A stretch of 64,000 nucleotides of DNA from Amycolatopsis endophytica (GTDB lineage: Bacteria > Actinomycetota > Actinomycetes > Mycobacteriales > Pseudonocardiaceae): assembly GCF_013410405.1 (NCBI RefSeq), contig NZ_JACCFK010000001.1, forward strand, positions 2,418,001 to 2,482,000, given 5' to 3'. The notes below the pieces were generated by a model. It saw only the letters and a program-made list of their open reading frames with translations. It had not been told where the DNA came from and searched no databases. The position numbers and the translations under genes are program-made. The stretch's first letter is position 1, and every line of letters starts with the position of its first letter. This document shows, piece by piece, positions 53,157 to 61,988 of the stretch.

Positions 53157-54824
53157 TCAGGAGCAGATGGCGCCCTGCGCGGCGGACCCGACCAGCCGGG
53201 CGTACTTGGCCAGCACGCCCGTCCGGCGCGGTGGCGGCGGCATCTCCCAGCCAGCGCTCCGCGCCTCCAACTCCCCGGCGGTGATCCCCACGTCGAGCGT
53301 ACGTGTCTCCATGTCGAGGACGATCGGGTCGCCGTCACGCACGAACGCGATCGGCCCGCCGTGCGCGGCCTCCGGCGCGACGTGCCCGATGCACAGCCCG
53401 GTCGTCCCGCCGGAGAACCGCCCATCCGTCAGGAGCAGGACGTCCTTGCCCAGTCCGGCGCCCTTGATCGCGCCGGTCACGGCCAGCATCTCGCGCATCC
53501 CCGGCCCGCCGCGCGGCCCCTCGTACCGGATCACCACGACGTCGCCGGGTTGCAGCGTCGGCAGCGCGTCCATCGCCGCCTGCTCGCCGTCGAACACACG
53601 CGCGGTGCCCTCGAACCGTGACGAGTCGAACCCCGCGCTCTTCACCACCGCGCCCTCCGGCGCGAGACTGCCGTGCAGGATCGTCAGTCCGCCGGTCGGG
53701 TGAATCGGGTTCGACAGCTTCCGCACGACCTCGCCGTCCAGCTCCGGCGGCGCCAGTTCGGCCAGGTTCTCGGCCAGCGTCCTGCCGGTGACAGTGAGGC
53801 AGTCGCCGTTCAACAGACCCGCGTCGAGCAGGGCCTTCATCACCACCGGCACGCCACCCACCCGGTCGACCGCGGTCATCACGTGCCGCCCGAACGGCTT
53901 GACGTCGGCCAGGTGCGGCACGCGGTCACCGATGCGGGTGAAATCGTCGAGGGTCAGCTCGACCTGCGCCTCGTGCGCGATCGCCAGCAGGTGCAGCACC
54001 GCGTTGGTCGACCCGCCGAGCGCCATCACGACGGCGATCGCGTTCTCGAACGCCTCCCGCGTCATCACGTCCCGCGCGGTGATTCCGGCGCCGATCATCG
54101 AGACCACGGCCTCGCCGCTCTCCCGCGCGAACCGGTCGCGCCGCCGGTCCACCGACGGCGGGCTCGCCGAACCGGGCAGCGACATGCCCAGCGCCTCGGC
54201 CGCGCAGGCCATCGTGTTCGCCGTGTACATCCCACCGCAGGCGCCCTCACCAGGGCAGATGGCCCGCTCGATCCGGTCGACCTCGTCCCGGGAAATGAGC
54301 CCGCGCGCACACGCGCCGACCGCCTCGAAGGCGTCGATGATCGTCACCTCACGGCCGTCGACGGTGCCCGGCAGGATCGACCCCGCGTAGAGGAACACCG
54401 ACGCGACGTCCAGGCGCGCCGCGGCCATCAGCATGCCGGGCAGGCTCTTGTCGCAGCCGGCGAGCAGCACCGAACCGTCGAGCCGCTCGGCCTCCATCAC
54501 CGTCTCGACCGAGTCGGCGATGATCTCGCGCGACACCAGCGAGAAGTGCATGCCCTCGTGGCCCATCGAAATCCCGTCGGACACCGAGATCGTGCCGAAC
54601 TCCATCGGGAAGCCGCCGCCGGCGTGCACGCCCTGTTTGCTGGCCTGCGCCAGCCGTTGCAGCGACAGGTTGCACGGTGTTATCTCGTTCCATGAGGACG
54701 CGATGCCGATCTGGGGTTTGGCGAAGTCCTCGTCGCCCATGCCGACGGCACGCAGCATGCCGCGCGCCGCCGCGCGCTCCAGTCCGTCCGTCACGTCCCG
54801 GGATCGCGGTTTGAGGTCAGCCAT
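53157..54824 (-). CDS. ilvD: Dihydroxy-acid dehydratase
   Basis: 555 residues from ATG 54824. The iron-sulfur Cys lie in [23 protein letters not shown] and [50 protein letters not shown] and [23 protein letters not shown] are ilvD/edd signatures. It dehydrates 2,3-dihydroxy-3-methyl acids to 2-keto acids in valine and isoleucine synthesis. An aldonate dehydratase is less likely from the sequence. It is divergent from the box operon. Confidence 0.94.
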   Translation of the reverse strand: MADLKPRSRDVTDGLERAAARGMLRAVGMGDEDFAKPQIGIASSWNEITPCNLSLQRLAQASKQGVHAGGGFPMEFGTISVSDGISMGHEGMHFSLVSREIIADSVETVMEAERLDGSVLLAGCDKSLPGMLMAAARLDVASVFLYAGSILPGTVDGREVTIIDAFEAVGACARGLISRDEVDRIERAICPGEGACGGMYTANTMACAAEALGMSLPGSASPPSVDRRRDRFARESGEAVVSMIGAGITARDVMTREAFENAIAVVMALGGSTNAVLHLLAIAHEAQVELTLDDFTRIGDRVPHLADVKPFGRHVMTAVDRVGGVPVVMKALLDAGLLNGDCLTVTGRTLAENLAELAPPELDGEVVRKLSNPIHPTGGLTILHGSLAPEGAVVKSAGFDSSRFEGTARVFDGEQAAMDALPTLQPGDVVVIRYEGPRGGPGMREMLAVTGAIKGAGLGKDVLLLTDGRFSGGTTGLCIGHVAPEAAHGGPIAFVRDGDPIVLDMETRTLDVGITAGELEARSAGWEMPPPPRRTGVLAKYARLVGSAAQGAICS

Positions 54825-54851
54825 GGGGAGCACGATAGGCCGGAGATCCAC

Positions 54852-54893
54852 TCTCTACACAACATTGACGACCGAGAAGAACTTGTAGAGAAT
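54852..54893 (+). promoter_or_regulatory. Promoter and inverted-repeat operator of the box operon
   Basis: TCTCTACA (54852-54859) and TGTAGAGA (54884-54891) are exact inverted 8-mers 32 bp apart centre to centre. Between and over them lie TTGACG (54865-54870) as -35 and, after 17 bp, GAGAAT (54888-54893) as -10. The start point would fall at the boxC ATG (54900), so the message is probably leaderless. The right arm overlaps the -10, as expected for a repressor site. Confidence 0.55.
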
Positions 54894-54899
54894 CAGGTC

Positions 54900-56516
54900 A
54901 TGACGATGGTGTCATTCGATCGGCGGCCGGAGGACTACCGGCACTGGCGGCTCCGGATCGAACCGCCGCTGGCCTGGCTGGAAATGGACGTCGACGAGAA
55001 CGGCGGCCTCGTCGAGGGGTACGAGCTCAAGCTCAACTCCTACGACCTCGGCGTCGACATCGAGCTGTACGACGCCGTCCAGCGGCTGCGCTTCGAACAC
55101 CCCGAGGTGCGTGCCGTGATCCTCACCAGCGCCAAGGACAAGGTCTTCTGCGCGGGCGCGAACATCCGCATGCTGGCCGGCTCCCCGCACGAGTGGAAGG
55201 TGAACTTCTGCAAGTTCACCAACGAGACCCGCAACGGGATCGAGGACGCGACCGAGAACTCCGGGCAGATCTACCTCGCGGCGGTCAACGGCAGCTGCGC
55301 CGGTGGCGGCTACGAGATCGCACTGGCCTGCGAGAAGATCCTGCTGGTCGACGACAACTCCTCGACCGTCGCGCTGCCCGAGGTGCCGCTGCTCGGTGTG
55401 CTGCCCGGCACCGGCGGGCTCACCCGCGTCACCGACAAGCGCCGCGTCCGCAAGGACCGCGCCGACGTGTTCGCCACCCGCCCGGACGGCGTCAAGGGCC
55501 GCACCGCCGTCGACTGGCGGCTGGTCGACGAACTGGTCCCGCGCCAGGAGTTCCGGCAGGTCGTCGAGCAGCGGGCCCGCGAACTCGCCGCCCGGAGCAG
55601 CAGGCCCGAGGGCACGCAGGGCATCCGGCTCGACCCGCTGGACCGCACCGTCGAGGACGACCGCATCAGCTACCCGAACGTCATCGCCGAGCTGGACCGG
55701 ACCGCGGGCGTCGTCACGATCACCGTGCGCGGACCACAGGGCGACGGCTGGCTGCTCGCCATGACCCGCGAGCTGGACGACCTGATCCTGCGCCTGCGCA
55801 CCAACGAACCCGAGCTCGGCACCTGGGTGCTGCGCACCGAGGGCGATCCGGACGCCGTGCTCACCGCCGAACGGGAGGTGCTCACCGGAACCGACTGGCT
55901 GTCCAACGAGATCCTGCACTACTACAAGCGCACGCTGAAACGGCTCGACGTCACCAGCCGCAGCCTCATCGCCCTGATCGAACCGGGCAGCTGCTTCGCC
56001 GGGGTGCTGCTGGAACTGGCGCTGGCCTGCGACCGGCAGTACATGTTGGACGGTCCTCCGATCGACGACGAGGACAGCGAGGAGCGCGCCACGCTCGTGA
56101 TGTCCGAGGCCAACTTCGGCGCCTTCCCGATGGGCAACGGACTGTCCAGAGTGGAATCCCGCTTCTACGGCGAGCACGACCACCTCGACTGGCTCAAGCG
56201 GGAACGCGACCGGCACCTGTCCGCCGAGGAGGCCGTCGAGCTGGGCCTGGTCACCGAGGCGCCGGACGACATCGACTGGGAGGACGAGATCCGGATCGTG
56301 CTGGAGGGCCGCGCCGCGCTGTCGCCGGACGCGCTCACCGGCATGGAGGCCAACCACCGGTTCGTCGGCCCGGAGACGATCGAGACCAAGATCTTCGGCC
56401 GCCTGACGGCCTGGCAGAACTGGATCTTCACGAGACCGAACGCCTCCGGACCGGACGGTGCGCTGCGCCGTTACGGCACCGGCCAGAAGGCGACCTACGA
56501 CCGCAAGCGGGTGTGA
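54900..56516 (+). CDS. boxC: Benzoyl-CoA-dihydrodiol lyase (2,3-epoxybenzoyl-CoA dihydrolase)
   Basis: 538 residues, about double a normal enoyl-CoA hydratase, because two crotonase-like halves are joined, as in BoxC. The first half has DKVFCAGANIRMLAGSPHEWK and NGSCAGGGYEIALACEKILLVDD (oxyanion hole). The second has LIALIEPGSCFAGVLLELALACDRQYMLDG. The C-terminus WQNWIFTRPNA is conserved in BoxC. It opens the epoxide ring to an aldehyde-CoA and formate. It is the first gene of the box operon, ATG start with no Shine-Dalgarno; a second ATG follows at 54906. Confidence 0.94.
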   Translation: MTMVSFDRRPEDYRHWRLRIEPPLAWLEMDVDENGGLVEGYELKLNSYDLGVDIELYDAVQRLRFEHPEVRAVILTSAKDKVFCAGANIRMLAGSPHEWKVNFCKFTNETRNGIEDATENSGQIYLAAVNGSCAGGGYEIALACEKILLVDDNSSTVALPEVPLLGVLPGTGGLTRVTDKRRVRKDRADVFATRPDGVKGRTAVDWRLVDELVPRQEFRQVVEQRARELAARSSRPEGTQGIRLDPLDRTVEDDRISYPNVIAELDRTAGVVTITVRGPQGDGWLLAMTRELDDLILRLRTNEPELGTWVLRTEGDPDAVLTAEREVLTGTDWLSNEILHYYKRTLKRLDVTSRSLIALIEPGSCFAGVLLELALACDRQYMLDGPPIDDEDSEERATLVMSEANFGAFPMGNGLSRVESRFYGEHDHLDWLKRERDRHLSAEEAVELGLVTEAPDDIDWEDEIRIVLEGRAALSPDALTGMEANHRFVGPETIETKIFGRLTAWQNWIFTRPNASGPDGALRRYGTGQKATYDRKRV

Positions 56517-56517
56517 G

Positions 56518-57936
56518 ATGCCGACCAGGATCGACTACGACGCCAAGATCCCGAACAACGTGGAGCTGTCGGACAACCGCCGCCTGCAGCGGGCGCTGGA
56601 GGGCTGGCAGCCGAAGTTCATGAACTGGTGGGCCGAGATGGGCCCGACGCTGGAGACACAGGGCGTGTACCTGCGCACGGCGGTGTCCGTCGGTCGCGAG
56701 GGCTGGGCGCACTTCGGCCACGTCGTGCCGCACGACTACCGGTGGGGAATCTTTCTGTCCGAGCGCGATCCGGATCGCCGGATCGCGTTCGGTGAGCACC
56801 AGGGCGAACCCGCGTGGCAGCAGGTGCCCGGCGAGTACCGCGCCGACCTGCAACGGCTGATCGTCATCCAGGGCGACACCGAACCGGCTTCGGTGGAACA
56901 GCAGAAGCTGCTCGGCCTGACCGCACCCAGCCTGTACGACCTGCGCAACCTGTTCCAGGTCAACGTCGAGGAGGGCCGTCACCTGTGGGCGATGGTCTAC
57001 CTGCTGCACGCCTACTTCGGCAAGGAGGGTCGCGAGGAGGCGGAGGGCCTGCTGTTCCGCAACTCCGGCAGCCCGGACACGCCGCGTATCCTCGGCGCGT
57101 TCAACGAGGAGACCGCCGACTGGCTCGCGTTCTACATGTTCACCTACTTCACCGACCGCGACGGCAAGTACCAGCTGGGCACGCTCAAGGAGTCGGCGTT
57201 CGATCCGCTGTCGCGCACCTGCGAGTTCATGCTCAAGGAGGAGGCGCACCACATGTTCGTCGGCACCACCGGTGTCGACCGGGTGGTGACACGCAGTGCC
57301 GAGCTGATCCGCGAGCACGACACGATGGACATCGCCGCGCACGGCGGCATCCCGCTCGACCTGATCCAGCGCTACCTCAACTTCCACTACACCGTCTCGC
57401 TCGACCTGTTCGGCAGCGAAACGTCCACGAACGCGGCCAACTACTACACCTCGGGCCTCAAGGGCCGCTGGATGGAGACCCGTCGCAAGGACGACCACCA
57501 GCTCACCGAGGACGCCGCGATGCTCGACAAGCCGCAGCCGGACGGGACGTGGGCGAGCGAGGAGATGCAGCGGATCCTGCTGCTCAACCTCGACCTGCGC
57601 GGCGAGTACATCGCGGACTGCGAGTCCGGGGCCAAGCGGTGGAACAAGATCCTCACCGAAGCGGGTATCGACTTCTCCTTCCGGCTGCCGCACCCTGGTT
57701 TCAACCGGAAAGTGGGCATAAACTCCGGCCACCACATCACGCCGGACGGGACGATCGTGGACGCAGCGACCTGGGAACGCGGCCGGAAGCACTGGCTGCC
57801 GAGCGACGAGGACCTGGCGTTCGTGCGGTCGCTCATGCACCCCGTGTACGAACGGGGCAAGATCGCGAGCTGGGTCGCCCCGCCGCGCCAGGGCATCAAC
57901 GGCAAGCCGTCCGACTACGAGTACGTGTACCTGTAA
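56518..57936 (+). CDS. boxB: Benzoyl-CoA 2,3-epoxidase, di-iron subunit BoxB
   Basis: 472 residues. Di-iron ligands are seen in VNVEEGRHLWAMVYLL (about 150) and LKEEAHHMFVGTTG (about 240), the paired ExxH motifs of BoxB. The N-terminus YDAKIPNNVELSDNRRLQRA and PKFMNWWAEMGP are also characteristic. It inserts one oxygen of O2 into benzoyl-CoA, taking electrons from the reductase BoxA, which is not encoded nearby. The ATG lies one base after the boxC stop. Confidence 0.95.
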   Translation: MPTRIDYDAKIPNNVELSDNRRLQRALEGWQPKFMNWWAEMGPTLETQGVYLRTAVSVGREGWAHFGHVVPHDYRWGIFLSERDPDRRIAFGEHQGEPAWQQVPGEYRADLQRLIVIQGDTEPASVEQQKLLGLTAPSLYDLRNLFQVNVEEGRHLWAMVYLLHAYFGKEGREEAEGLLFRNSGSPDTPRILGAFNEETADWLAFYMFTYFTDRDGKYQLGTLKESAFDPLSRTCEFMLKEEAHHMFVGTTGVDRVVTRSAELIREHDTMDIAAHGGIPLDLIQRYLNFHYTVSLDLFGSETSTNAANYYTSGLKGRWMETRRKDDHQLTEDAAMLDKPQPDGTWASEEMQRILLLNLDLRGEYIADCESGAKRWNKILTEAGIDFSFRLPHPGFNRKVGINSGHHITPDGTIVDAATWERGRKHWLPSDEDLAFVRSLMHPVYERGKIASWVAPPRQGINGKPSDYEYVYL

Positions 57937-57955
57937 CCGGCGAAGGGCGGGCGCG

Positions 57956-59518
57956 ATGACCGAGTTCAACGCTGCGGACTACCTGGTCGATCGGCACGTC
58001 CGGGACGGTGACGGCGACCGCACGGCGGTCGTCGCGGTCTCACGCACGCTCACCTACGCCGAGCTCTCCGACGCGATGCACCGCGTCGCGGGCGGCTTCG
58101 CGGACATCGGCGTGCGTCCCGAGGAACGGGTCATGCTGTGCATGGTCGACGGGGTGGAGATGCTGACCGGCATCCTGGGCGCGATGTGTGCCGGCGCGGT
58201 GCCGGTGCCCGTGTCGACGATGCTGACCGGCCCGGAGCTGGGCCGGGTACTGGCGGACTCACGGGCGCGGGTGCTGTGCGTATCGGACGAGTTCACGGCC
58301 GCCGCGATGGAGGCGGTCGAGCTGGCGCCGGAGGTGACCGACGTCGTGCTGGACCGCGCCGACCCGGTCCACTTCGGACGAACGGTGACGCACGACTGGG
58401 GCAAGATCGCCACCGCGGAGCCGCGGGAAGTGTCGGGGACCTGGGAAGATTCGCCCGCGTTGTGGCTGTACACGTCCGGCACGACGGGACAGCCGAAGGG
58501 TGCGATGCACCGGCACGCGAGCATCCGGGCGGTGTGCGAGACCTACGGGCGTCAGGTGCTCGGGATCCGGCCGGAGGACCGGTGTTTTTCGGTCGCCAAG
58601 CTGTTCTTCGCCTACGGGATCGGCAACTCCGCGTTCTTCCCGTTGTCGGTGGGCGCGTCGACGGTGCTCGAACCGGGACGCCCGTCACCGCAACTGGTCG
58701 CCGAACGGGTGCGGGCGGAGCGGCCGACGTTGTTCTTCGGGGTGCCGACGTTCTACTCCGCGCTGCTGGCCTCGGACCTGCCCGCGGACACGTTTTCCTC
58801 GGTGCGGCAGGCGGTTTCGGCGGGCGAGCCGTTGCCCGCGGTGTTGTTCGAGCGGTTCCGCGACCGGTTCGGTGTCGAGATCCTGGACGGGATCGGGTCG
58901 ACCGAGGCGCTGCACATCTTCCTGTCGAACCGGCCGGGCGAGGTGGCGCCCGGCACGACCGGGGTGGCGGTGCCGGGCTACGACGTGGAGATCCGCGACG
59001 CGCTGGGCGCGTTGATCGAGTCGACCGGTGAGCCGGGCGAGCTGTACGTGCGTGGCCCGTCGACGGCGTTCGGTTACTGGAGCCGGTACGAGACGTCGAA
59101 GCAGGTGTTCCAGGGCGAGTGGTTGCGGACGGGGGACAGTTACGTGCGCAACCCGGACGGCACCTACACGTGTCTTGGTAGGTTCAACGACATGCTGAAG
59201 GCGGGCGGGATCTGGGTCTCGCCGTCGGAGGTCGAGCAGCGGTTGCTGCAGCACCCGGACGTGGCCGAGGTGGCGGTGGTGGCGGCGCCGGACGCCGACG
59301 GCATCGAAAAGCCGGTGGCGTGCGTGGTGCCCGCGGCCGGAAGAGTGGTGGACTCGGACGCGCTGATCGATTTCTGCCGCGCGGAACTCGCCGCGTTCAA
59401 ACGCCCTCGTGCGGTGGTGGGTGTCGAGGAGCTGCCGAAGACGGCGACGGGCAAGATCCGCCGGAACGTGATCCGCGAGCTGGTCCGCGACTCGCTGCGG
59501 CCGGGGGCGCTCACGTGA
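57956..59518 (+). CDS. Benzoate-CoA ligase
   Basis: 520 residues, ANL superfamily. The P-loop is LWLYTSGTTGQPKGAMH. KLFFAYGIGNSAFFPLSVG is characteristic of benzoate-CoA ligases. YVRGPSTAFGYW, LRTGDSYVRNPDG and the catalytic Lys in LPKTATGKIRRN complete the set. It activates benzoate (or a substituted benzoate) with ATP and CoA, supplying the box pathway. 19 bp after boxB; its stop overlaps the next start. Confidence 0.92.
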   Translation: MTEFNAADYLVDRHVRDGDGDRTAVVAVSRTLTYAELSDAMHRVAGGFADIGVRPEERVMLCMVDGVEMLTGILGAMCAGAVPVPVSTMLTGPELGRVLADSRARVLCVSDEFTAAAMEAVELAPEVTDVVLDRADPVHFGRTVTHDWGKIATAEPREVSGTWEDSPALWLYTSGTTGQPKGAMHRHASIRAVCETYGRQVLGIRPEDRCFSVAKLFFAYGIGNSAFFPLSVGASTVLEPGRPSPQLVAERVRAERPTLFFGVPTFYSALLASDLPADTFSSVRQAVSAGEPLPAVLFERFRDRFGVEILDGIGSTEALHIFLSNRPGEVAPGTTGVAVPGYDVEIRDALGALIESTGEPGELYVRGPSTAFGYWSRYETSKQVFQGEWLRTGDSYVRNPDGTYTCLGRFNDMLKAGGIWVSPSEVEQRLLQHPDVAEVAVVAAPDADGIEKPVACVVPAAGRVVDSDALIDFCRAELAAFKRPRAVVGVEELPKTATGKIRRNVIRELVRDSLRPGALT

Positions 59519-60372
59519 TCGACGGGTACCCGGTGGTCGATGCCCATGTCCACGCTCCTCGGTTGCCGACGCTGAAACCGGCGTGGCTGGAGTGGGCCGA
59601 ACGCTTCTCGGGCCCGCACGACTGGCGTTCGGCCTATGACACGGAGGGGACTGTCGTACCCTCGCGACTGGACGCTCTGTTGGAGTCCGAGGGCGTCGAC
59701 CGGGCCCTGTTGTTCTGCGAGTACAGCCCCCGTGCGACCGGCATCCAGCCGATCGAGGACAACCTGCCCCTGGTGGCGGGAAACCCGGAACGCTTCCGAC
59801 TGGTGGCGAACGTCAATCCTTGTCTGCACCACCCGGTGGCGGCCGAGGTCGAACGTCAGCTTGACCTGGGCGCGGTCGCCCTGAAGATCCACCCCGTGCA
59901 CGGTGCGTTCTCCCCGGCGGACAAGGAGCTGTACACGGCGTACCAGGTCTGCGCCGAACGCGGGGTCCCGGTGATCATCCACTCGGGCACGAGCAGCTTC
60001 CCCGGCGCCCGTGCGAGCTTCGGCAACCCGGAACTGATGTCCGACGTCGTCGAGGACTTCCCGAGCGTGCAGTTCGTGTTCGCCCACGGCGGCCGCGGCT
60101 GGTGGTACGACGTGGCAGCATTCCTGGCTCTGGCACGCGACAACGTGTGGCTCGACCTGTCCGGACTGCCACCGAAGAAGCTGCCGGAGTACTACGCCCG
60201 GTTCGACTTCGTACGCCTGGCGTCCCGCTTCATCTTCGGCACGGACTGGCCCGGTGTCCCCGGCGCAGGCCGGAATGTTCGCGCGCTGATCGACCTGCAG
60301 CTACCGGACGAAGTGCTGCGAGACGTGCTGTCGGGCAACGCCGCGAAGGTCTATCCAGGGCTGAACATCTGA
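59515..60372 (+). CDS. Amidohydrolase-2 family metal-dependent hydrolase
   Basis: 285 residues from GTG 59515, overlapping the ligase stop (GTGA). VVDAHVHAP (HxH), ALKIHPVHG, VPVIIHSGT, FVFAHGG and FGTDWPG are the metal and catalytic positions of the amidohydrolase-2 (decarboxylase-like) TIM barrel. Members hydrolyse esters or lactones or decarboxylate aromatic acids. As the fourth gene of the box operon it may release benzoate from a conjugate or act on a side product. That role is inferred from linkage. Confidence 0.87.
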   Translation: MIDGYPVVDAHVHAPRLPTLKPAWLEWAERFSGPHDWRSAYDTEGTVVPSRLDALLESEGVDRALLFCEYSPRATGIQPIEDNLPLVAGNPERFRLVANVNPCLHHPVAAEVERQLDLGAVALKIHPVHGAFSPADKELYTAYQVCAERGVPVIIHSGTSSFPGARASFGNPELMSDVVEDFPSVQFVFAHGGRGWWYDVAAFLALARDNVWLDLSGLPPKKLPEYYARFDFVRLASRFIFGTDWPGVPGAGRNVRALIDLQLPDEVLRDVLSGNAAKVYPGLNI

Positions 60373-60713
60373 GACCGCCACCCGGCAACGCAAGCCGCCC
60401 CTCATCCCCAGCCTGCTTCGCCAGCGCTCCGGGCGGATCGCGGACCAGGCGGACGAGCTTCTGCGCGAGGGCTTCGGCCGGTAGTGATCATCTGCGACAC
60501 TGGGAGCGGGCCGCTTCGGCGCAGGCAACTTATGCGCAGCCGTGAGTAGTTCTCCCCTTCACCTCCCGTATCGACGAGTTGGCGGGGCAGGTCATGTGGG
60601 CCTGCGAGGGGTTCGTGCTTCTCCGGATCGGCGAGCCCGAAGAGCGGGAACACCACAACCGGCTCCACGCCGAACTCGCCATCACCCCGTGTTCGCCCCG
60701 ATGGGCTGCGGGT
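60373..60713. other. 341-bp gap with possible gene remnants
   Basis: No intact gene. Two short rightward stretches look protein-like: KPPLIPSLLRQRSGRIADQ leading to a stop at about 60481, and MWACEGFVLLRIGEPEERE from about 60590. Neither has a start, ribosome site or known domain. They may be scraps of decayed genes. Transcription of the box operon presumably ends here, but I see no strong hairpin. Confidence 0.4.
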
Positions 60714-61166
60714 TCAGCTGGTGCCGTTGACCTCGCGCAACGTGCGCATCGCGTCGGCCAGTGCCGCCGACGCTTCCGGGCCCAGGGGTTCCATCACCCG
60801 GCGTCGCAGGATTTCCGCGCACGCCTGCCGCGCCTTTTCCGCCACCTCGCGGCCGTGCTCGGTCAGGCACGCGAACGTCACCCGTCGGTCGTCCGGGCTC
60901 GGCTTCCGCGTGATCAGCCCCGCCGCCACCAGCCGGTCGGCGACCTTCGTGAATCCGCCGCTCGACAACGCCGCCTCGGTGGCCAGACGGGTCATCGGCA
61001 TGCGGTGGCCGGGCGTGCGCACCAAGCGCAACAGGATGTCGAACGGCGCCGGCGCGAGCCCGAACCGTTCGGCGATCTCGCCCATGAGTCGATCCTGCGT
61101 CGCGAGGTACCCCTCGATCACGAGGCCCCACCAGGTCACGATCTCGTCATCGCCGGGAGTGGTCAC
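60714..61166 (-). CDS. MarR-family transcriptional regulator
   Basis: 150 residues. The winged helix (about 40-100) contains MTRLATEAALSSGGFTKVADRLVAAGLI and the wing PSPDDRRVTFACLTEHG, the MarR signature DxRxxxxxLT. Dimer helices flank it. The GTG start has TATAAT only six bases upstream, so its message is probably leaderless. It lies after the OYE-SDR pair on the same strand; ligand and targets are unknown. Confidence 0.9.
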   Translation of the reverse strand: MTTPGDDEIVTWWGLVIEGYLATQDRLMGEIAERFGLAPAPFDILLRLVRTPGHRMPMTRLATEAALSSGGFTKVADRLVAAGLITRKPSPDDRRVTFACLTEHGREVAEKARQACAEILRRRVMEPLGPEASAALADAMRTLREVNGTS

Positions 61167-61172
61167 AACCCG

Positions 61173-61178
61173 ATTATA
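61173..61178 (-). promoter_or_regulatory. TATAAT -10 of the MarR gene, leaderless promoter
   Basis: The leftward strand reads TATAAT, six bases, then GTG of the MarR gene. Initiation at the usual distance would fall on the start codon. No good -35 is present 17 bp upstream. A CCAG/CTGG pair flanks the region (61182-61197). Confidence 0.5.
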
Positions 61179-61247
61179 CCGCCAGTAACTCTTCCTGGAT
61201 TATTTCTTGCTGACGAGAGGTCATCTCGGTGCCCGGCGGCAACCTGC

Positions 61248-61988
61248 TCAGAACTCGGTGGGCCGCAGCAACGCGTCAGAACCACCGTCGATCAGGAACT
61301 GCGCGCCGTGGATGTAGCCCGCGTCCGGGCCGAGCAGGTAGCGGATCAGCGAGGCGATCTCGTCCGGTCGGCCGTGCCGTGAGATCGGCGCCCGGTAGTT
61401 GCGGATCGCATCGCCGAACCGGGAGCCCAGGCCCGCCTGCAGCAGCGGGGTGTCGACCGCGCCGGGCGCCACCGTGTTCAGCCGGACACCCGCCGCGCCC
61501 CACTGCGAAACCCGCTGCCGCACCGCGACGGTCAGCGCGTTCTTCGACCACGAGTATGCCAGGTGCCCCGCGTACTGACCTGCCTCCGCGAGCGCGGCCG
61601 CCTCCTCGCCGCGGGAGATCGGGTTCTCCGCCCACTTCGTCATCGTCGACGCGGACGACGACACAGCCACCGCCGCCCCGCGCAGCGCGGGAAACAACCC
61701 GTCCAGTACCGCGATCGCTCCGCGGTAGTTCACCTCGACGATCATCATCGGATCCGGCACGTGCGGCCCGACCCCGGCGCACACCACCAGCCCGTCCAGC
61801 TCGCCCGACCGCTCCAGTACCCCGGAAACCGCCGCCTTCCGTCCATCCACGGCAGACAGGTCGGCGCACACCTCCGCGTCCCGCAGGTCGACGCCGATCA
61901 CCTCGTGTCCGATCGCACGCAACGAAGAAGCCACGGCGGCGCCGATGCCCGAAGCGGAACCCGTCACCGCGATCACGTCAGCACACAT
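61248..61988 (-). CDS. Short-chain dehydrogenase (hydroxysteroid-dehydrogenase-like)
   Basis: 246 residues from ATG 61988. IAVTGSASGIGAAVASSL is the cofactor motif. Asp in GVDLRDAEVCADLS suggests NAD(H). CAGVGP replaces NNAG, and LAYSWSKNALTVAVRQ gives YxxSK. The short form with an extended Met/Trp-rich insert resembles 3-alpha-hydroxysteroid dehydrogenase/carbonyl reductases. It overlaps the OYE gene by 16 bp, so the two flavin/NAD enzymes probably act on one alicyclic or aromatic-derived substrate. Confidence 0.9.
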   Translation of the reverse strand: MCADVIAVTGSASGIGAAVASSLRAIGHEVIGVDLRDAEVCADLSAVDGRKAAVSGVLERSGELDGLVVCAGVGPHVPDPMMIVEVNYRGAIAVLDGLFPALRGAAVAVSSSASTMTKWAENPISRGEEAAALAEAGQYAGHLAYSWSKNALTVAVRQRVSQWGAAGVRLNTVAPGAVDTPLLQAGLGSRFGDAIRNYRAPISRHGRPDEIASLIRYLLGPDAGYIHGAQFLIDGGSDALLRPTEF

